Assembly (NCBI GenBank): GCA_903833215.1 | Contig: CAILEM010000082.1 | Span: 1-64,000 of the forward strand | Direction of reading: 5' to 3' | Length of the DNA: 64,000 nt | DNA from: an uncultured Armatimonadota bacterium | Lineage (GTDB): Bacteria; Armatimonadota; Fimbriimonadia; Fimbriimonadales; Fimbriimonadaceae | Shown here: one piece after another, positions 36,578 through 45,273 of the stretch | How the letters are laid out: the number at the start of each line of letters is the position of its first letter | Numbering within the stretch: position 1 is the first letter of the stretch | Notes under the pieces: generated by a model | What the model was told of the DNA's origin: nothing | What the model saw: only the letters and a program-made list of their open reading frames with translations | The model's database searches: none | Translations under genes and position numbers: made by a program

Positions 36578-37954
36578 TTACGCGTCGGGATAGAGATTTC
36601 GAATGAGCATCTTGATCGAGGCTCGCAAATCCTTATCCTGATGCATCATTTCGGAGATCTTGGTGTAGCCATGCATCATCGATGTGTGATCCCGGTCACC
36701 AAACAATCCGCCGATGTGTTTCCATGAGTCGCCTGTGATCTCTCGGGTGATGAATACGGCCACATGGCGCGCATGAACGATGGGAGCCTTTCGCGAGACG
36801 CCACGGATCTCATCAGATGGGATGCGGTAATACTTGCCGACCGCGTCAACGATTTGGTTAAACCCAGGCTTCGCAAGCAGGCTCGCTCGGTAATACTGCT
36901 CAATCATGATTTGCGCCAAATCGAGCGAGATCGGAAGATTTTCAACACTGGCTTGAGCCACAAGCTTGGTCAGGGCGCCCTCAAGTCGACGAATATTTCC
37001 CGGAACATTCTCGGCAAGAAACATCGCAATGTTGTGATCAAGTTCAACTCGTTCTTGAGCGGCCTTCGTGAGCAAAATTGCGCACCGGGTCTCGGTGTCG
37101 GGCATCTGGATATCGGCCACAAGCCCGGATTCAAACCGTGATCGCAGTCGCTCGTCCATCAGGTACAGGTCCTTCGGTGCACGATCCGAGCTCAGAACAA
37201 TCTGCTTGCCCAATGAATGAAGGTAATTGAAGGTGTGGAAGATTTCTTCCTGAGTCTTATCCTTTCCGACCACGAACTGAATGTCATCAACCAGCCACAC
37301 GGCAACCGATCGTTGCGCTCGACGGAACTGATCAATCTTCCCATTTTGAAGGGCGTTAACGAACTCTTCGGCAAACTGCTGGGCACTGATGTACACCAGA
37401 GAAGTCTTGGGGTTGACATCCAAAATCTGCCTGGCTATCGAATGCAGCAGATGGGTTTTGCCAAGGCCAGAAGCACCGTAGATGAACAGCGGGTTGTATT
37501 TCGTGCCAGGGTCGTTGGCGACTGCTTTCGCACCTGCGAAGGCCAAGCGATTGCTTTGTCCTTTGACAAATGTCTCGAATGAAAATCTCTCAGATGGTCG
37601 AAAACGGTTATTGATTTCGGAAGGAATCGGCAGCGGAGCCACACTCGACGAGGGAGATGTCTTCTTCTCTTGAGCTTGTAGGATCAGTTCGATCACCACA
37701 TGGCCACCCAACTCATCAGAAAGCAAGCTTTGGATATTGCTTAAATATCGCTCCTTTACCCACTCCAAAACAAAGCGCCCTGGGACGTTGACCATAGCAA
37801 CACCACCTCTCATTGCAACAGGCTCAAGCGGGCGAATAAATCGCTCAAACCAGGCCGAAGGAATTTCTGGCCCTAACCTCTTTAGGACATTTGACCAAGC
37901 TTGCTGAAGGTCTGTCCCTTGGGAGGAGTTGTCGTCACTGAATAGATTTGTCAT
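36578..37954 (-). CDS. dnaA: Chromosomal replication initiator DnaA
   Basis: Initiator ATPase that opens the chromosomal origin. Domain I lies at the start (LQQAWSNVLKRLGPEIPSAWFERFI). The AAA+ domain has Walker A YGASGLGKTH (near 160-167) and Walker B WLVDDIQF. The C-terminal helix-turn-helix domain IV ends in the DnaA-box signature FGDRDHTSMMHG. I choose ATG 37954 (459 residues); the in-frame GTG at 38002 lies inside a perfect TATAAT box and is probably upstream of the transcript start. The gene is not followed by dnaN; a creatininase gene lies downstream instead. Confidence 0.96.
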   Translation of the reverse strand: MTNLFSDDNSSQGTDLQQAWSNVLKRLGPEIPSAWFERFIRPLEPVAMRGGVAMVNVPGRFVLEWVKERYLSNIQSLLSDELGGHVVIELILQAQEKKTSPSSSVAPLPIPSEINNRFRPSERFSFETFVKGQSNRLAFAGAKAVANDPGTKYNPLFIYGASGLGKTHLLHSIARQILDVNPKTSLVYISAQQFAEEFVNALQNGKIDQFRRAQRSVAVWLVDDIQFVVGKDKTQEEIFHTFNYLHSLGKQIVLSSDRAPKDLYLMDERLRSRFESGLVADIQMPDTETRCAILLTKAAQERVELDHNIAMFLAENVPGNIRRLEGALTKLVAQASVENLPISLDLAQIMIEQYYRASLLAKPGFNQIVDAVGKYYRIPSDEIRGVSRKAPIVHARHVAVFITREITGDSWKHIGGLFGDRDHTSMMHGYTKISEMMHQDKDLRASIKMLIRNLYPDA

Positions 37955-37993
37955 GGTCTCATCGGGGCGACGATTCGCCCGGTTGGGGAACGG

Positions 37994-37999
37994 ATTATA
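37994..37999 (-). promoter_or_regulatory. dnaA promoter -10 box TATAAT
   Basis: A consensus TATAAT on the minus strand lies 39 bp before the preferred dnaA start. The hexamer 17 bp upstream of it (CGGCTT) is a poor -35. It also overlaps the alternative GTG start, arguing against that start. Confidence 0.6.
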
Positions 38000-38002
38000 C
38001 AC

Positions 38003-38236
38003 GCCAAAGCAGGTCGAAGCCGTCGACGAGTAGTGCCCTTGAATAGCGTGAATTGGCAGATATGGCTAACTCTAAGCCCTGAAATCCCTAACCATGATTC
38101 ATTTTCATCAATTTTCACGTTTTTTCGCGTATTGAATCAAATTTCTGTGATATGTATCCAAACGTCTACGGAGTTCTGGAACCTGCTAATTACACCAGAA
38201 AGTCTAAGACCGCGTGACGGAGTACTATGCAATGCA
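38003..38236. promoter_or_regulatory. dnaA-thiN intergenic region, AT-rich core
   Basis: Divergent promoter region between dnaA and the thiamine pyrophosphokinase gene. An AT-rich stretch at about 38088-38165 contains ATTTTCATCAATTTTCACG and a GTATCCAAA that matches 7 of 9 bases of a DnaA box. No cluster of good DnaA boxes is visible, so an origin here is possible but unproven. Confidence 0.35.
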
Positions 38237-38896
38237 ATGCCCGTAAAGCTTAACAAACCTCGTGTATTGGGCGTCCTTGCAGGCGAGGATTTTCCCGTTG
38301 AAAGACTGCTGTCATGGGCAAATTCGGCCGAAATTGTTCTCGCCGCCGACGGTGCAGCAAATCGCCTGATTTCTGTGGGCTTTATTCCGGATACAACTGT
38401 CGGGGACCTCGACTCAATCGCTGAGAGTACGAAATCTGCCCAACGAGAGTTGATACTAAACTCCGATCAAAACCACACTGACTGCGACAAGCTACTCTCT
38501 TTGGCTCAAGAACGTGGTTTTGTTGAGGTGACACTCGTAGGAATAGAAGGAGATCTGGTTGACCACTTGCTTGGCTCCATCGCAAGCGCAGCCAAGTCAA
38601 GTCAGCAGATAAGAATCATTTTAAGGCGCGGACTTGCATATATCCTGAAGGGCCCGTGTGATCATCACTTCGCCTTTCCTCCAAACACCCGACTATCTTT
38701 ACTACCCCTTACTTCGTGTGAGGGAGTGAATTTGCAGGGTGTCGAGTGGCCCCTGGATCAAGCTGAACTTTCACCTCTTGGAAATATGAGTCTCTCCAAT
38801 CGAGGATTGGGCAAAATCCAGTTCTCCATCAAGCTCGGAACGGCAGTCTTGTTCGTGGCTCACCCAGATCTAGAAGCTCCGCATTGGCATTCATAA
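38237..38896 (+). CDS. Thiamine pyrophosphokinase
   Basis: Enzyme converting thiamine to thiamine diphosphate with ATP. The catalytic-domain motifs are LAADGAANRLISVGFIPD and VGDLDSI, followed by TDCDKLLSLAQERG and the C-terminal substrate-binding beta domain (FAFPPNTRLSLLPLT). I start at ATG 38237 (219 residues), which matches the family's usual length; the 68-codon upstream extension is AT-rich promoter-like DNA. It is divergent from dnaA and ends at a bidirectional hairpin. Confidence 0.9.
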   Translation: MPVKLNKPRVLGVLAGEDFPVERLLSWANSAEIVLAADGAANRLISVGFIPDTTVGDLDSIAESTKSAQRELILNSDQNHTDCDKLLSLAQERGFVEVTLVGIEGDLVDHLLGSIASAAKSSQQIRIILRRGLAYILKGPCDHHFAFPPNTRLSLLPLTSCEGVNLQGVEWPLDQAELSPLGNMSLSNRGLGKIQFSIKLGTAVLFVAHPDLEAPHWHS

Positions 38897-38902
38897 GCAA
38901 CA

Positions 38903-38937
38903 ACACCCTGCTTCCGTGGGTTACAGAAGCAGGGTGT
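38903..38937. terminator. Bidirectional hairpin between convergent genes
   Basis: Perfect 12-bp arms ACACCCTGCTTC (38903-38914) and GAAGCAGGGTGT (38926-38937). It serves the thiamine pyrophosphokinase gene and the convergent FHA gene. Confidence 0.75.
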
Positions 38938-38970
38938 CGGTCAATGCCGTCCCGTTGGGAATCGCGTGAT

Positions 38971-39387
38971 CTAGGAGAACTGAATCACAAAGCGGGCATT
39001 GCCCAGAGCGAATTCTTGACCATCCGAAAGCTCCGATTCGTCGACCCTTTCAAAATCATCCTTAAGCACGAACGTTCCGTTGCTGGATCCTAAGTCGACG
39101 ACCTTCCAAGCTCCATCGGCATACACGATTTTGGCGTGCTTCCGACTAACATAAGCGCCTTCTGGTTGGGAAGCCAAGTCCACATCAATCGGCCCGACAC
39201 TCGGATCGAACCTCCCGATCGTTGCCGGAGGGTGAATCTCATAGGCAATGTCCGTTAGCACCCCGCCCCGCTTTAAAACAAGCGTTGCCTTAAGGGGTCC
39301 AACTGCACCACCGTCGGCAACCACCGATTCATCAACTACTGCTTCCTGATCGGCAACCGCCGTATGCTCTTGAATTTCATCCGTCAT
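38971..39387 (-). CDS. FHA-domain protein
   Basis: A 138-residue protein: an acidic, low-complexity N-terminus (about 1-30) followed by one forkhead-associated domain, which binds phosphothreonine peptides. FHA signatures are TIGRFDPSVGPIDVDLAS, VSRKHAKIVY and DLGSSNGTFV. No kinase lies beside it. Its ATG overlaps the symporter stop codon (ATGA), so the two are translationally coupled, hinting that it may respond to or regulate transport. Confidence 0.92.
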   Translation of the reverse strand: MTDEIQEHTAVADQEAVVDESVVADGGAVGPLKATLVLKRGGVLTDIAYEIHPPATIGRFDPSVGPIDVDLASQPEGAYVSRKHAKIVYADGAWKVVDLGSSNGTFVLKDDFERVDESELSDGQEFALGNARFVIQFS

Positions 39388-40820
39388 GTTTTTATCGCCC
39401 TCCTGCCCGCCACTTCGCCGAAGCCAAGCACAATCGCAGAAACAATCAAACCCGGGATAAGGGTCCCGAGTGTAAATTTCTGTCCTGATATCAAGACCTC
39501 ATAGTTGGGGTTCTGAGTTCTCTTACACCACAGTAACCACGAGAAACTCGTAATAAATGCCGCCAACATAGACATAGTGGCCCATAAAGCGGGCGCTTTC
39601 AAGCGCAATCGGGGCACGTAGATCGAAGTGACTGGCAAAAGCAGCGCACCGACGACGGCTCCGCTATAGGCGTACCAAAGGTCCAGAACAACATTCTTGA
39701 CCTCAAATGAGATGCCAATCGCGAGTGCGCACGAGGCTGCAAAACCAACACGGGACCAGTTTTTGATTTCAGAATCCTGCATGCCCGGCTTGAGTCTGGC
39801 CAAAAATTCGCGTCCGAAGGTCGCACCGCTGACCAAGGTGTAGCCAACCATTGCCGACAGAATCGTTCCCGTGAGGCCACAAAGGAACACTGCCTTCAAT
39901 CCGGAAGGCAGTATCTGGTTTCCGAGGAGTGGGAAGAACTCGAGTCCAGATAGAGACGGATTGAGGATGGAAATCGCGTAGAGCCCAGTGGTTATGCTCA
40001 GGATATCGAACAACATCCAAAATGCGACACACACGTACAAGCCCCTCTTTCCTATGGATGGGCTTCTGGAACTTGCCACGCGTTGATGAAAGCCTGGGTC
40101 CACGAGAGTCCAAGACGCCGCCACAAAAAAGCTGATGAATCCAAGCCACCCGACACCACCATCCCATTTCTTGAGAGATGGATCGAGATGCGACATCACA
40201 TCGCTGAACGGATAATGGATGAGGCACCAGCCAGCGATGACAAAGAACCCTATGTACATCATCGCAAAGGCAAGGAGACCAACTCGGACGTCAGCGAGCA
40301 ATCCACCTTTGTATAAGAATAGGGTCCCAAAGATAGTCGCAACGATGATCGCAGGCTGAATACCCCACCCTGTGACAAGGCGCAACATCGTGCCCAGCAT
40401 GAGGACATGGGCAGCGGGGACGGCGAGCATAAAAACGAATACGGCCCCGGTCAAACCGGCTCCCTTGCCCCATCGCTGATGGAGCCTTTCCGGAATGCTA
40501 ATCTGGTCGGCACCCCGAACCCGCTCCGCGAAGAACAGCGCGTAAACAATCGCGAAGATGTAGTAAGGCACGCCAAAGAGGAGCAGACCGCCAAGCCCAA
40601 AAGCCTTTACCGAATCGCCAACGGCGAGAATCCCGCCGTACCAAGTGCTGACAAGCGTCGCAACAAATGCGGGCATTGACAGGTTTCGCCCGGCTGCCAA
40701 GTACTGAAGCACGGAGTGATCACGAACCTTCGCCGAAAAGCCAAGGCCGAGGATCGCAACGATAAATACGACCAGCACGACACCGTCAAGCGGGCTCAGG
40801 TTAAGAGTTGGCGACGGCAT
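39384..40820 (-). CDS. Sodium:solute symporter (SSS family)
   Basis: Secondary transporter of the sodium/solute symporter family with about thirteen membrane segments over 478 residues. Typical features are the N-terminal LAAGRNLSMPAFVATLVSTWYGG and the segment SMVGYTLVSGATFGREFLARLKP. The substrate (sugar, proline, pantothenate or other) cannot be told from sequence. The FHA-domain gene overlaps its 3' end. CACAAT lies about 6 nt before the ATG and may be a promoter -10 box. Confidence 0.9.
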   Translation of the reverse strand: MPSPTLNLSPLDGVVLVVFIVAILGLGFSAKVRDHSVLQYLAAGRNLSMPAFVATLVSTWYGGILAVGDSVKAFGLGGLLLFGVPYYIFAIVYALFFAERVRGADQISIPERLHQRWGKGAGLTGAVFVFMLAVPAAHVLMLGTMLRLVTGWGIQPAIIVATIFGTLFLYKGGLLADVRVGLLAFAMMYIGFFVIAGWCLIHYPFSDVMSHLDPSLKKWDGGVGWLGFISFFVAASWTLVDPGFHQRVASSRSPSIGKRGLYVCVAFWMLFDILSITTGLYAISILNPSLSGLEFFPLLGNQILPSGLKAVFLCGLTGTILSAMVGYTLVSGATFGREFLARLKPGMQDSEIKNWSRVGFAASCALAIGISFEVKNVVLDLWYAYSGAVVGALLLPVTSIYVPRLRLKAPALWATMSMLAAFITSFSWLLWCKRTQNPNYEVLISGQKFTLGTLIPGLIVSAIVLGFGEVAGRRAIKT

Positions 40821-40850
40821 TCGGAGATTGTGACCTTATTCGAGACAGTC

Positions 40851-40892
40851 AGCGTAAACACCCGCCACAAATGTCTGGATGGTGTTTACGCT
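40851..40892 (-). terminator. Hairpin after purM
   Basis: Perfect 12-bp arms AGCGTAAACACC (40851-40862) and GGTGTTTACGCT (40881-40892) with an 18-nt loop lie just past the purM stop. There is no T run, so it may act by another route or protect the 3' end. Confidence 0.65.
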
Positions 40893-40903
40893 TAAAGAGC
40901 CTG

Positions 40904-41944
40904 TCAAAGAATCTGGACTTCATTGGATCCGGACTGAACTTCCCCAATGATCGCAGCGGATTCACCGGCATCGTTCAATCGCTGAACGACGGCGGGGGCG
41001 ATGAATCGATCTACGATCATCACCATGCCGACACCCATATTAAAGGCGCGGTACATCTCCGTCTCAGAAACATTTCCGGTTTGCTGAATCAGCTGGAATA
41101 TCGGTAGCGGCGTCCAAGATCGCTTCTCGATGACCACACGTACATCCGATGGCAGCACCCGCGGGATGTTGTCGTAGAGGCCGCCTCCCGTGATATGGGC
41201 CACCGCATAGACATTCTCAGTGTCCTGGAGGATCGGATGCACAGCGTTAAAATAGCATCGGTGGGGCCTCAGCATCTCCGCACCAATGGTGCGGCCAAGT
41301 CCAGGCAACGTGTCCCGTACCGACAACCCGCCGACTTCAAAAAGGGCTCGCCGAGCCAAGCTGTAACCGTTGGTGTGAAGGCCATTGCTGGCAATTCCAA
41401 TGACGGCATCTCCGGCTTGCATTTTGCCTCTTGGAAGCTTCTTGTCCTGATCAACAACGCCAACGATCGACCCGACCAAGTCGATCTCGTCCTCGGTGTA
41501 GACGCCGGGCATTTCTGCTGTTTCTCCACCGATGAGTGCTGCCCCAACTTCTTGGCAAGCCTCAGCCATCCCTTTGAGGATGTCCTCAAACATCAGGCCC
41601 TGCAATCGCGAACAGCCAAAGTAGTCAAGAAAGAACAGGGGCCGTGCTCCCTGACACAGAATATCGTTGACGCAGTGATTGACAATGTCACGGCCAAGAT
41701 TGGCGTAGTCACCAACCATCGCGGCAACCTTGGTTTTCGTACCAACTCCGTCAATCGAGCTAACGAGGAGTGGTTTTTCAAAATCTTGAAAATTTGCGCG
41801 ATAGAGCGCGCCGAATCCACCAATACCACCCACAACGTTTTCCGTGTGAGTCGCTTTGAGGGGGGCCATCACAGCCCGTAATGCCCTTTGTGCTTCGTCG
41901 ATGTCGACACCCGACGACCGGTACGTGAGCTGTTCGTCCGCCAT
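40904..41944 (-). CDS. purM: Phosphoribosylformylglycinamidine cyclo-ligase (AIR synthetase)
   Basis: Purine biosynthesis enzyme that closes the imidazole ring to form aminoimidazole ribonucleotide. Signatures are YRSSGVDIDEAQRAL, LLVSSIDGVGTKTKVA, GGETAEMPGVY and ITGGGLYDNIPR. I start at ATG 41944 (346 residues), matching the family's usual N-terminus; the 17-codon extension upstream looks unrelated. It lies 78 nt after dapB on the minus strand and may belong to the same operon. Confidence 0.96.
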   Translation of the reverse strand: MADEQLTYRSSGVDIDEAQRALRAVMAPLKATHTENVVGGIGGFGALYRANFQDFEKPLLVSSIDGVGTKTKVAAMVGDYANLGRDIVNHCVNDILCQGARPLFFLDYFGCSRLQGLMFEDILKGMAEACQEVGAALIGGETAEMPGVYTEDEIDLVGSIVGVVDQDKKLPRGKMQAGDAVIGIASNGLHTNGYSLARRALFEVGGLSVRDTLPGLGRTIGAEMLRPHRCYFNAVHPILQDTENVYAVAHITGGGLYDNIPRVLPSDVRVVIEKRSWTPLPIFQLIQQTGNVSETEMYRAFNMGVGMVMIVDRFIAPAVVQRLNDAGESAAIIGEVQSGSNEVQIL

Positions 41945-42022
41945 AGGTAAAAGCGTACCCGTAGAAGCTACCGCTCCAAGTGCACCTTCACCCATGGCTA
42001 GCGTTCCCTAACCGATTCCCGC

Positions 42023-42829
42023 CTAGAAAAGAATCTTGTCCAGCCCGACCGTGAGCCCACTTAGGGACTTCACTGTCTTCGCGCACAACTTGACGCCCCG
42101 CATAAAAGAAGCTCGATCCAGGGAGTCGTGCCGAATGGTGAGTGTCTCGCCAGGTCCGCCAAAAATGACTTCTTGATGAGCGAGAAGTCCGGGTAACCGA
42201 AGAGAGTGGACGGGCACACCGTTGACGATTCCGCCGCGGGCACCCTCGGCCTTGATTAATTGCTTCGGCAAAGGTGTTGGCGCACTCGTTCGCGAATTCC
42301 CAATCTTTTCAGCGGTGAGCATTGCCGTGCCACTTGGGGCATCTTCTTTGCGGTCGTGGTGGAATTCAATCACTTCGGCGTCGGGCAGCCACTTGGCCGC
42401 GATCTCGGCGAAGTGCATCATCAGGACCGCACCGATCGCGAAGTTCGGCACGTACATGCCCGGCGTCTCGTGCTGAATGCATAACTCACGAATCTGCTCG
42501 AGGTTTGCTTCGGAGATTCCTGTCATTCCGAATACGAATGAGATCTTTCGCTCAACCGCGGCCTTTGCGTGATCCAGAGCTACCGACTGATGAGAAAACT
42601 CGATTGTTACGTCCGGCTTTGTCCGGTCAAGGGCAGCCTCGAAATGCTCTTCAACGACGAGGTCAGGCCCAAGTCCTGAAATCAATTCACGGGTTTTCGT
42701 TCCGATTTCCGTGCGATCAATCGCGGCAACCAACTCTAAAGCTGGATCTGAACTTACCGCTTTGAGGACCTCGCGCCCCATACGACCCGCTGCACCAACG
42801 ACCGCAACCCGAATTCTTGTCTGTTCCAT
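42023..42829 (-). CDS. dapB: 4-hydroxy-tetrahydrodipicolinate reductase
   Basis: NAD(P)H-dependent reductase in the lysine and diaminopimelate pathway. The nucleotide-binding loop is VVGAAGRMGREV at the N-terminus, and the active-site stretch is EFHHDRKEDAPSGTA with the His pair and catalytic Lys. PNFAIGAVLMMHFA is the usual motif before it. The 268-residue length is normal. It supplies diaminopimelate for peptidoglycan, in line with a diderm cell wall. It lies 27 nt after a secreted-protein gene. Confidence 0.95.
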   Translation of the reverse strand: MEQTRIRVAVVGAAGRMGREVLKAVSSDPALELVAAIDRTEIGTKTRELISGLGPDLVVEEHFEAALDRTKPDVTIEFSHQSVALDHAKAAVERKISFVFGMTGISEANLEQIRELCIQHETPGMYVPNFAIGAVLMMHFAEIAAKWLPDAEVIEFHHDRKEDAPSGTAMLTAEKIGNSRTSAPTPLPKQLIKAEGARGGIVNGVPVHSLRLPGLLAHQEVIFGGPGETLTIRHDSLDRASFMRGVKLCAKTVKSLSGLTVGLDKILF

Positions 42830-42856
42830 CGATGCACACGTTTTACCGCCTATCGA

Positions 42857-43519
42857 TCAGAAATGCTTTTCCGTTCGCATTTGCCCGTTCTTCATCAGCA
42901 CGGGCTGGCCCCTGTCATCCAGATAGAGCTTGCGTATGTTGCCATCACGGATATCCCGAACTTCATGGGCTTCCACTTGGCGTCCGCCGACAACAATCCA
43001 TCGCTTTCCGATATAAGTCGTTTCAACGACTCGCCAGCGAGAATGTTCGATGTCAAAGACTGTACTTGTCACCGTCGTGCCAGGAAGGGGACGGGTTTTG
43101 CTGAACCACAAGTCACTGGCATCGGCTCTGCTGTATCCAGGAATCGGCATATAGATCCGCTCCGAAAACCGTGTCTTTCCGCGTTGTTCGGTCAGATGCG
43201 CGGCACCCGACTCATCGTATCGAACGACCAGCACTCTCTCCGTTCGCTTCTTTCCTTCTTGTAAGGTGATGGTCTCTTCCTCGCGTATGGGGAAGCCCTG
43301 GCCATCGATGACCTTGACGAGGACGACTTCAGTTTTTGAACCGGAGTCCTCCCTCGATCTGATCTGGAACCGGCTCGTGCGATGACCTTGGCGGTCAGTC
43401 GATTCCTTGTAGGTGCCATAGCCAACATTTAGGTCTCCGCTGAAGAGATCTAGTTTTGTTTCAGCTTGAAAGAAGCCGACACATATAGCTAGGACGGGGA
43501 TGATTGAGGCATTGAACAT
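42857..43519 (-). CDS. Exported hypothetical protein
   Basis: A 220-residue protein with a signal peptide (about 1-19, MFNASIIPVLAICVGFFQA) and a beta-rich body of short charged strands (RTSRFQIRSREDSG, GKRWIVVGGRQVEAHEVRDI, KLYLDDRGQPVLMKNG). The C-terminal pattern, a product that is modified by a cofactor-like value and reported back, resembles DUF3108-type periplasmic proteins only loosely. It lies between a flavoprotein gene (10 nt) and dapB (27 nt). Function unknown. Confidence 0.7.
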   Translation of the reverse strand: MFNASIIPVLAICVGFFQAETKLDLFSGDLNVGYGTYKESTDRQGHRTSRFQIRSREDSGSKTEVVLVKVIDGQGFPIREEETITLQEGKKRTERVLVVRYDESGAAHLTEQRGKTRFSERIYMPIPGYSRADASDLWFSKTRPLPGTTVTSTVFDIEHSRWRVVETTYIGKRWIVVGGRQVEAHEVRDIRDGNIRKLYLDDRGQPVLMKNGQMRTEKHF

Positions 43520-43529
43520 AGGGTGTGGA

Positions 43530-44510
43530 TCAATCCTCTTCTACTAGCAGAGCAGCCGTTCGCGTTCCGATCTCATACGCGTCTTCGACATGTCCGCCTA
43601 AAAGCCCATCACTTGCGACCAAAAGCCGAGAACCTTTACGATTTACGTGATCGAAAGTGGCATAGCTCTCAGGCTGGGAGTATTTCCAACGTTTGACCTT
43701 GGAAATGTGTGGCTCGCCAAACTCTTCGCCATACAACCTCTTTAAGTAGCCAGCAACCTGCCCGACAAGAATCTCATCTTCAAGGTCAAAGTGACTGAGA
43801 CTGTGAGCTGCGTTCATCTGCGCGGTGATAGCGCTGCATCCATCAGGAGCGCGGCCAGGTGACTTCGTCGACTCAAGACAAATCCATGTCAACGGATGGA
43901 CTTGCTCGGCATCCAGAAGCGCGTGGTAATTCGTGGGTGGAAGCGGTGTCTTGAAGCCAAGCAAAACCGAAATGCAGTGTCGGTAGCACACCTGCGTCAT
44001 CGGCCTTGTCTCTCCGAGACTCCAGAGTAGCAGAGCCGTTTGAGGCACGGGCGGAGTCAAAATGAGGGCATCAAATTCCTCACCAAGGATCTGGTAGTGC
44101 TTTCCGACGGTGTCAATGGAGTCCACCGGCGTACTTAAGCGGACGTCAATTCCTTCCGCCAAAAGTTCGGCCAATCTCTGGTTCCCTTGCTTGTAAGTGT
44201 AACGGGTTGCTCCCGCCGCATGCCCGGGAGAAACTCGCAGGCCCTTGTGAACATAAATCGGCTTCTCGATCTTTATCAAGTCGAGTGTGCTGAGTTCTTG
44301 CAGCATCACAGGCTCAATCTTCTTGCCGCGTGGGGCGATGCTCGTCGCACCCGAATCCCACAAGAAGCCATCCTGCTGCCTAGTAGAGACCCTTCCGCCG
44401 ACGGATGTGTGCTTCTCAAAGACAACCAGTTCGTGACCCGCCGATTTCAAGGTTCGCGCGGCGGCGAGACCACAAATTCCGGCTCCAACAATTCCGACCT
44501 TCAACGGCAA
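43530..44510 (-). CDS. FAD-dependent amine oxidase/renalase-like oxidoreductase
   Basis: Soluble flavoprotein with the Rossmann FAD-binding start VGIVGAGICGLAAARTL, followed by EKHTSVGGRVSTR and DSGATSIAP, the arrangement seen in renalase and NAD/FAD-dependent amine oxidases. The C-terminal FAD stretch LVASDGLLGGHVEDAYEIG completes the fold. At 326 residues it is full length. Its substrate is unknown. It leads the minus-strand unit with the exported protein, dapB and perhaps purM. Confidence 0.9.
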   Translation of the reverse strand: MPLKVGIVGAGICGLAAARTLKSAGHELVVFEKHTSVGGRVSTRQQDGFLWDSGATSIAPRGKKIEPVMLQELSTLDLIKIEKPIYVHKGLRVSPGHAAGATRYTYKQGNQRLAELLAEGIDVRLSTPVDSIDTVGKHYQILGEEFDALILTPPVPQTALLLWSLGETRPMTQVCYRHCISVLLGFKTPLPPTNYHALLDAEQVHPLTWICLESTKSPGRAPDGCSAITAQMNAAHSLSHFDLEDEILVGQVAGYLKRLYGEEFGEPHISKVKRWKYSQPESYATFDHVNRKGSRLLVASDGLLGGHVEDAYEIGTRTAALLVEED

Positions 44511-44662
44511 CCTACCACTTCGGCCTGACGGATCAGCATTCCCACGTCAATGTGCATTAGACAACTGCCATCGTACCGGCTCAGAAAGGGTCTACGTATA
44601 CAACGACGCCTAAGGCTCGCATCCTTGCGAATGAAAGTGCATCCCGAGTGCCGAGTCAAACG

Positions 44663-44668
44663 TACAAT
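44663..44668 (+). promoter_or_regulatory. -10-like box TACAAT, first 2TM gene
   Basis: TACAAT ends 7 nt before ATG 44676. The context CGTACAATTGTTTCCATGG is almost identical to that before the paralogue at 45274, so the promoter was duplicated with the gene. Confidence 0.55.
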
Positions 44669-44675
44669 TGTTTCC

Positions 44676-45248
44676 ATGGCGAGTTCCGGTCAAAGGTTCT
44701 ACGAAGAGGATGAAGCGGAGCAAATCCTAAACCTTGCCGCATCCCTTTCATCTCCGATGGGAAAGCTAAGCCATGAACGCCTTTTGCAGACAGCGGAAGA
44801 ACTAGGCATTCCGGCCGAAGCGGTGGAACAGGCCGAACGCCAGATCACAGCTGCAAAGAAGGATCGCGAGCATCGCGACCAATTCTACGAATTACAAAAG
44901 CGAGGGTTCCTCGGGAACGTGTGCTCCTATCTCGCCATTGTGTGTTTTCTAGCGTTCTACAGCCTCAACCATGGGATGTGGCCCGTTTGGATGATTTTGG
45001 TGATCTCGGGATGGGGCTTTGGAGTCGTCTCTCATGCCAGGTTGGCCCTCATTCGAAAAGGACGGGCCCATGAAGAGGCGTACCAAAAGTGGCTCAAAGA
45101 TGGCACTGTCTCGCAGGAACTAGATTCACCAATCACGATCCCGTTGCCACCTCCCCCAAGAATCGTTGTTGGCGTCCACATTGGCAACGGCGACCGGCCC
45201 CGCAGGCGAAAATTGCGATCAGAGAACCGTGATTCCAGCGATGGATAG
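44676..45248 (+). CDS. 2TM-domain membrane protein
   Basis: A 190-residue protein beginning at ATG 44676. It has a helical N-terminal part (FYEEDEAEQILNLAASLSS, then a SHOCT-like LSHERLLQTAEELGIPAEAVEQA). A 2TM domain follows with two hydrophobic segments (about 86-104 and 110-130; the second has MILVISGWGFGVVSHA), then a Pro-rich tail. The paralogue 25 nt downstream shares the N-terminal half nearly motif for motif but has a different C-terminus. Members of this domain family are of unknown function. Confidence 0.82.
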   Translation: MASSGQRFYEEDEAEQILNLAASLSSPMGKLSHERLLQTAEELGIPAEAVEQAERQITAAKKDREHRDQFYELQKRGFLGNVCSYLAIVCFLAFYSLNHGMWPVWMILVISGWGFGVVSHARLALIRKGRAHEEAYQKWLKDGTVSQELDSPITIPLPPPPRIVVGVHIGNGDRPRRRKLRSENRDSSDG

Positions 45249-45260
45249 TGCGAAACACCG

Positions 45261-45266
45261 TACAAT
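45261..45266 (+). promoter_or_regulatory. -10-like box TACAAT, second 2TM gene
   Basis: TACAAT ends 7 nt before ATG 45274 in the context CGTACAATTATTTCCATGG, a copy of the upstream paralogue's start region. Confidence 0.55.
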
Positions 45267-45273
45267 TATTTCC

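Noticed and set aside
38003-38236. A firm call of the replication origin
   Set aside because: Only one weak DnaA-box match was found; AT-richness next to dnaA alone is not enough.
41195-41881. A 228-codon frame on the plus strand
   Set aside because: It lies wholly opposite purM, has no motif, and its length follows from purM codon use.
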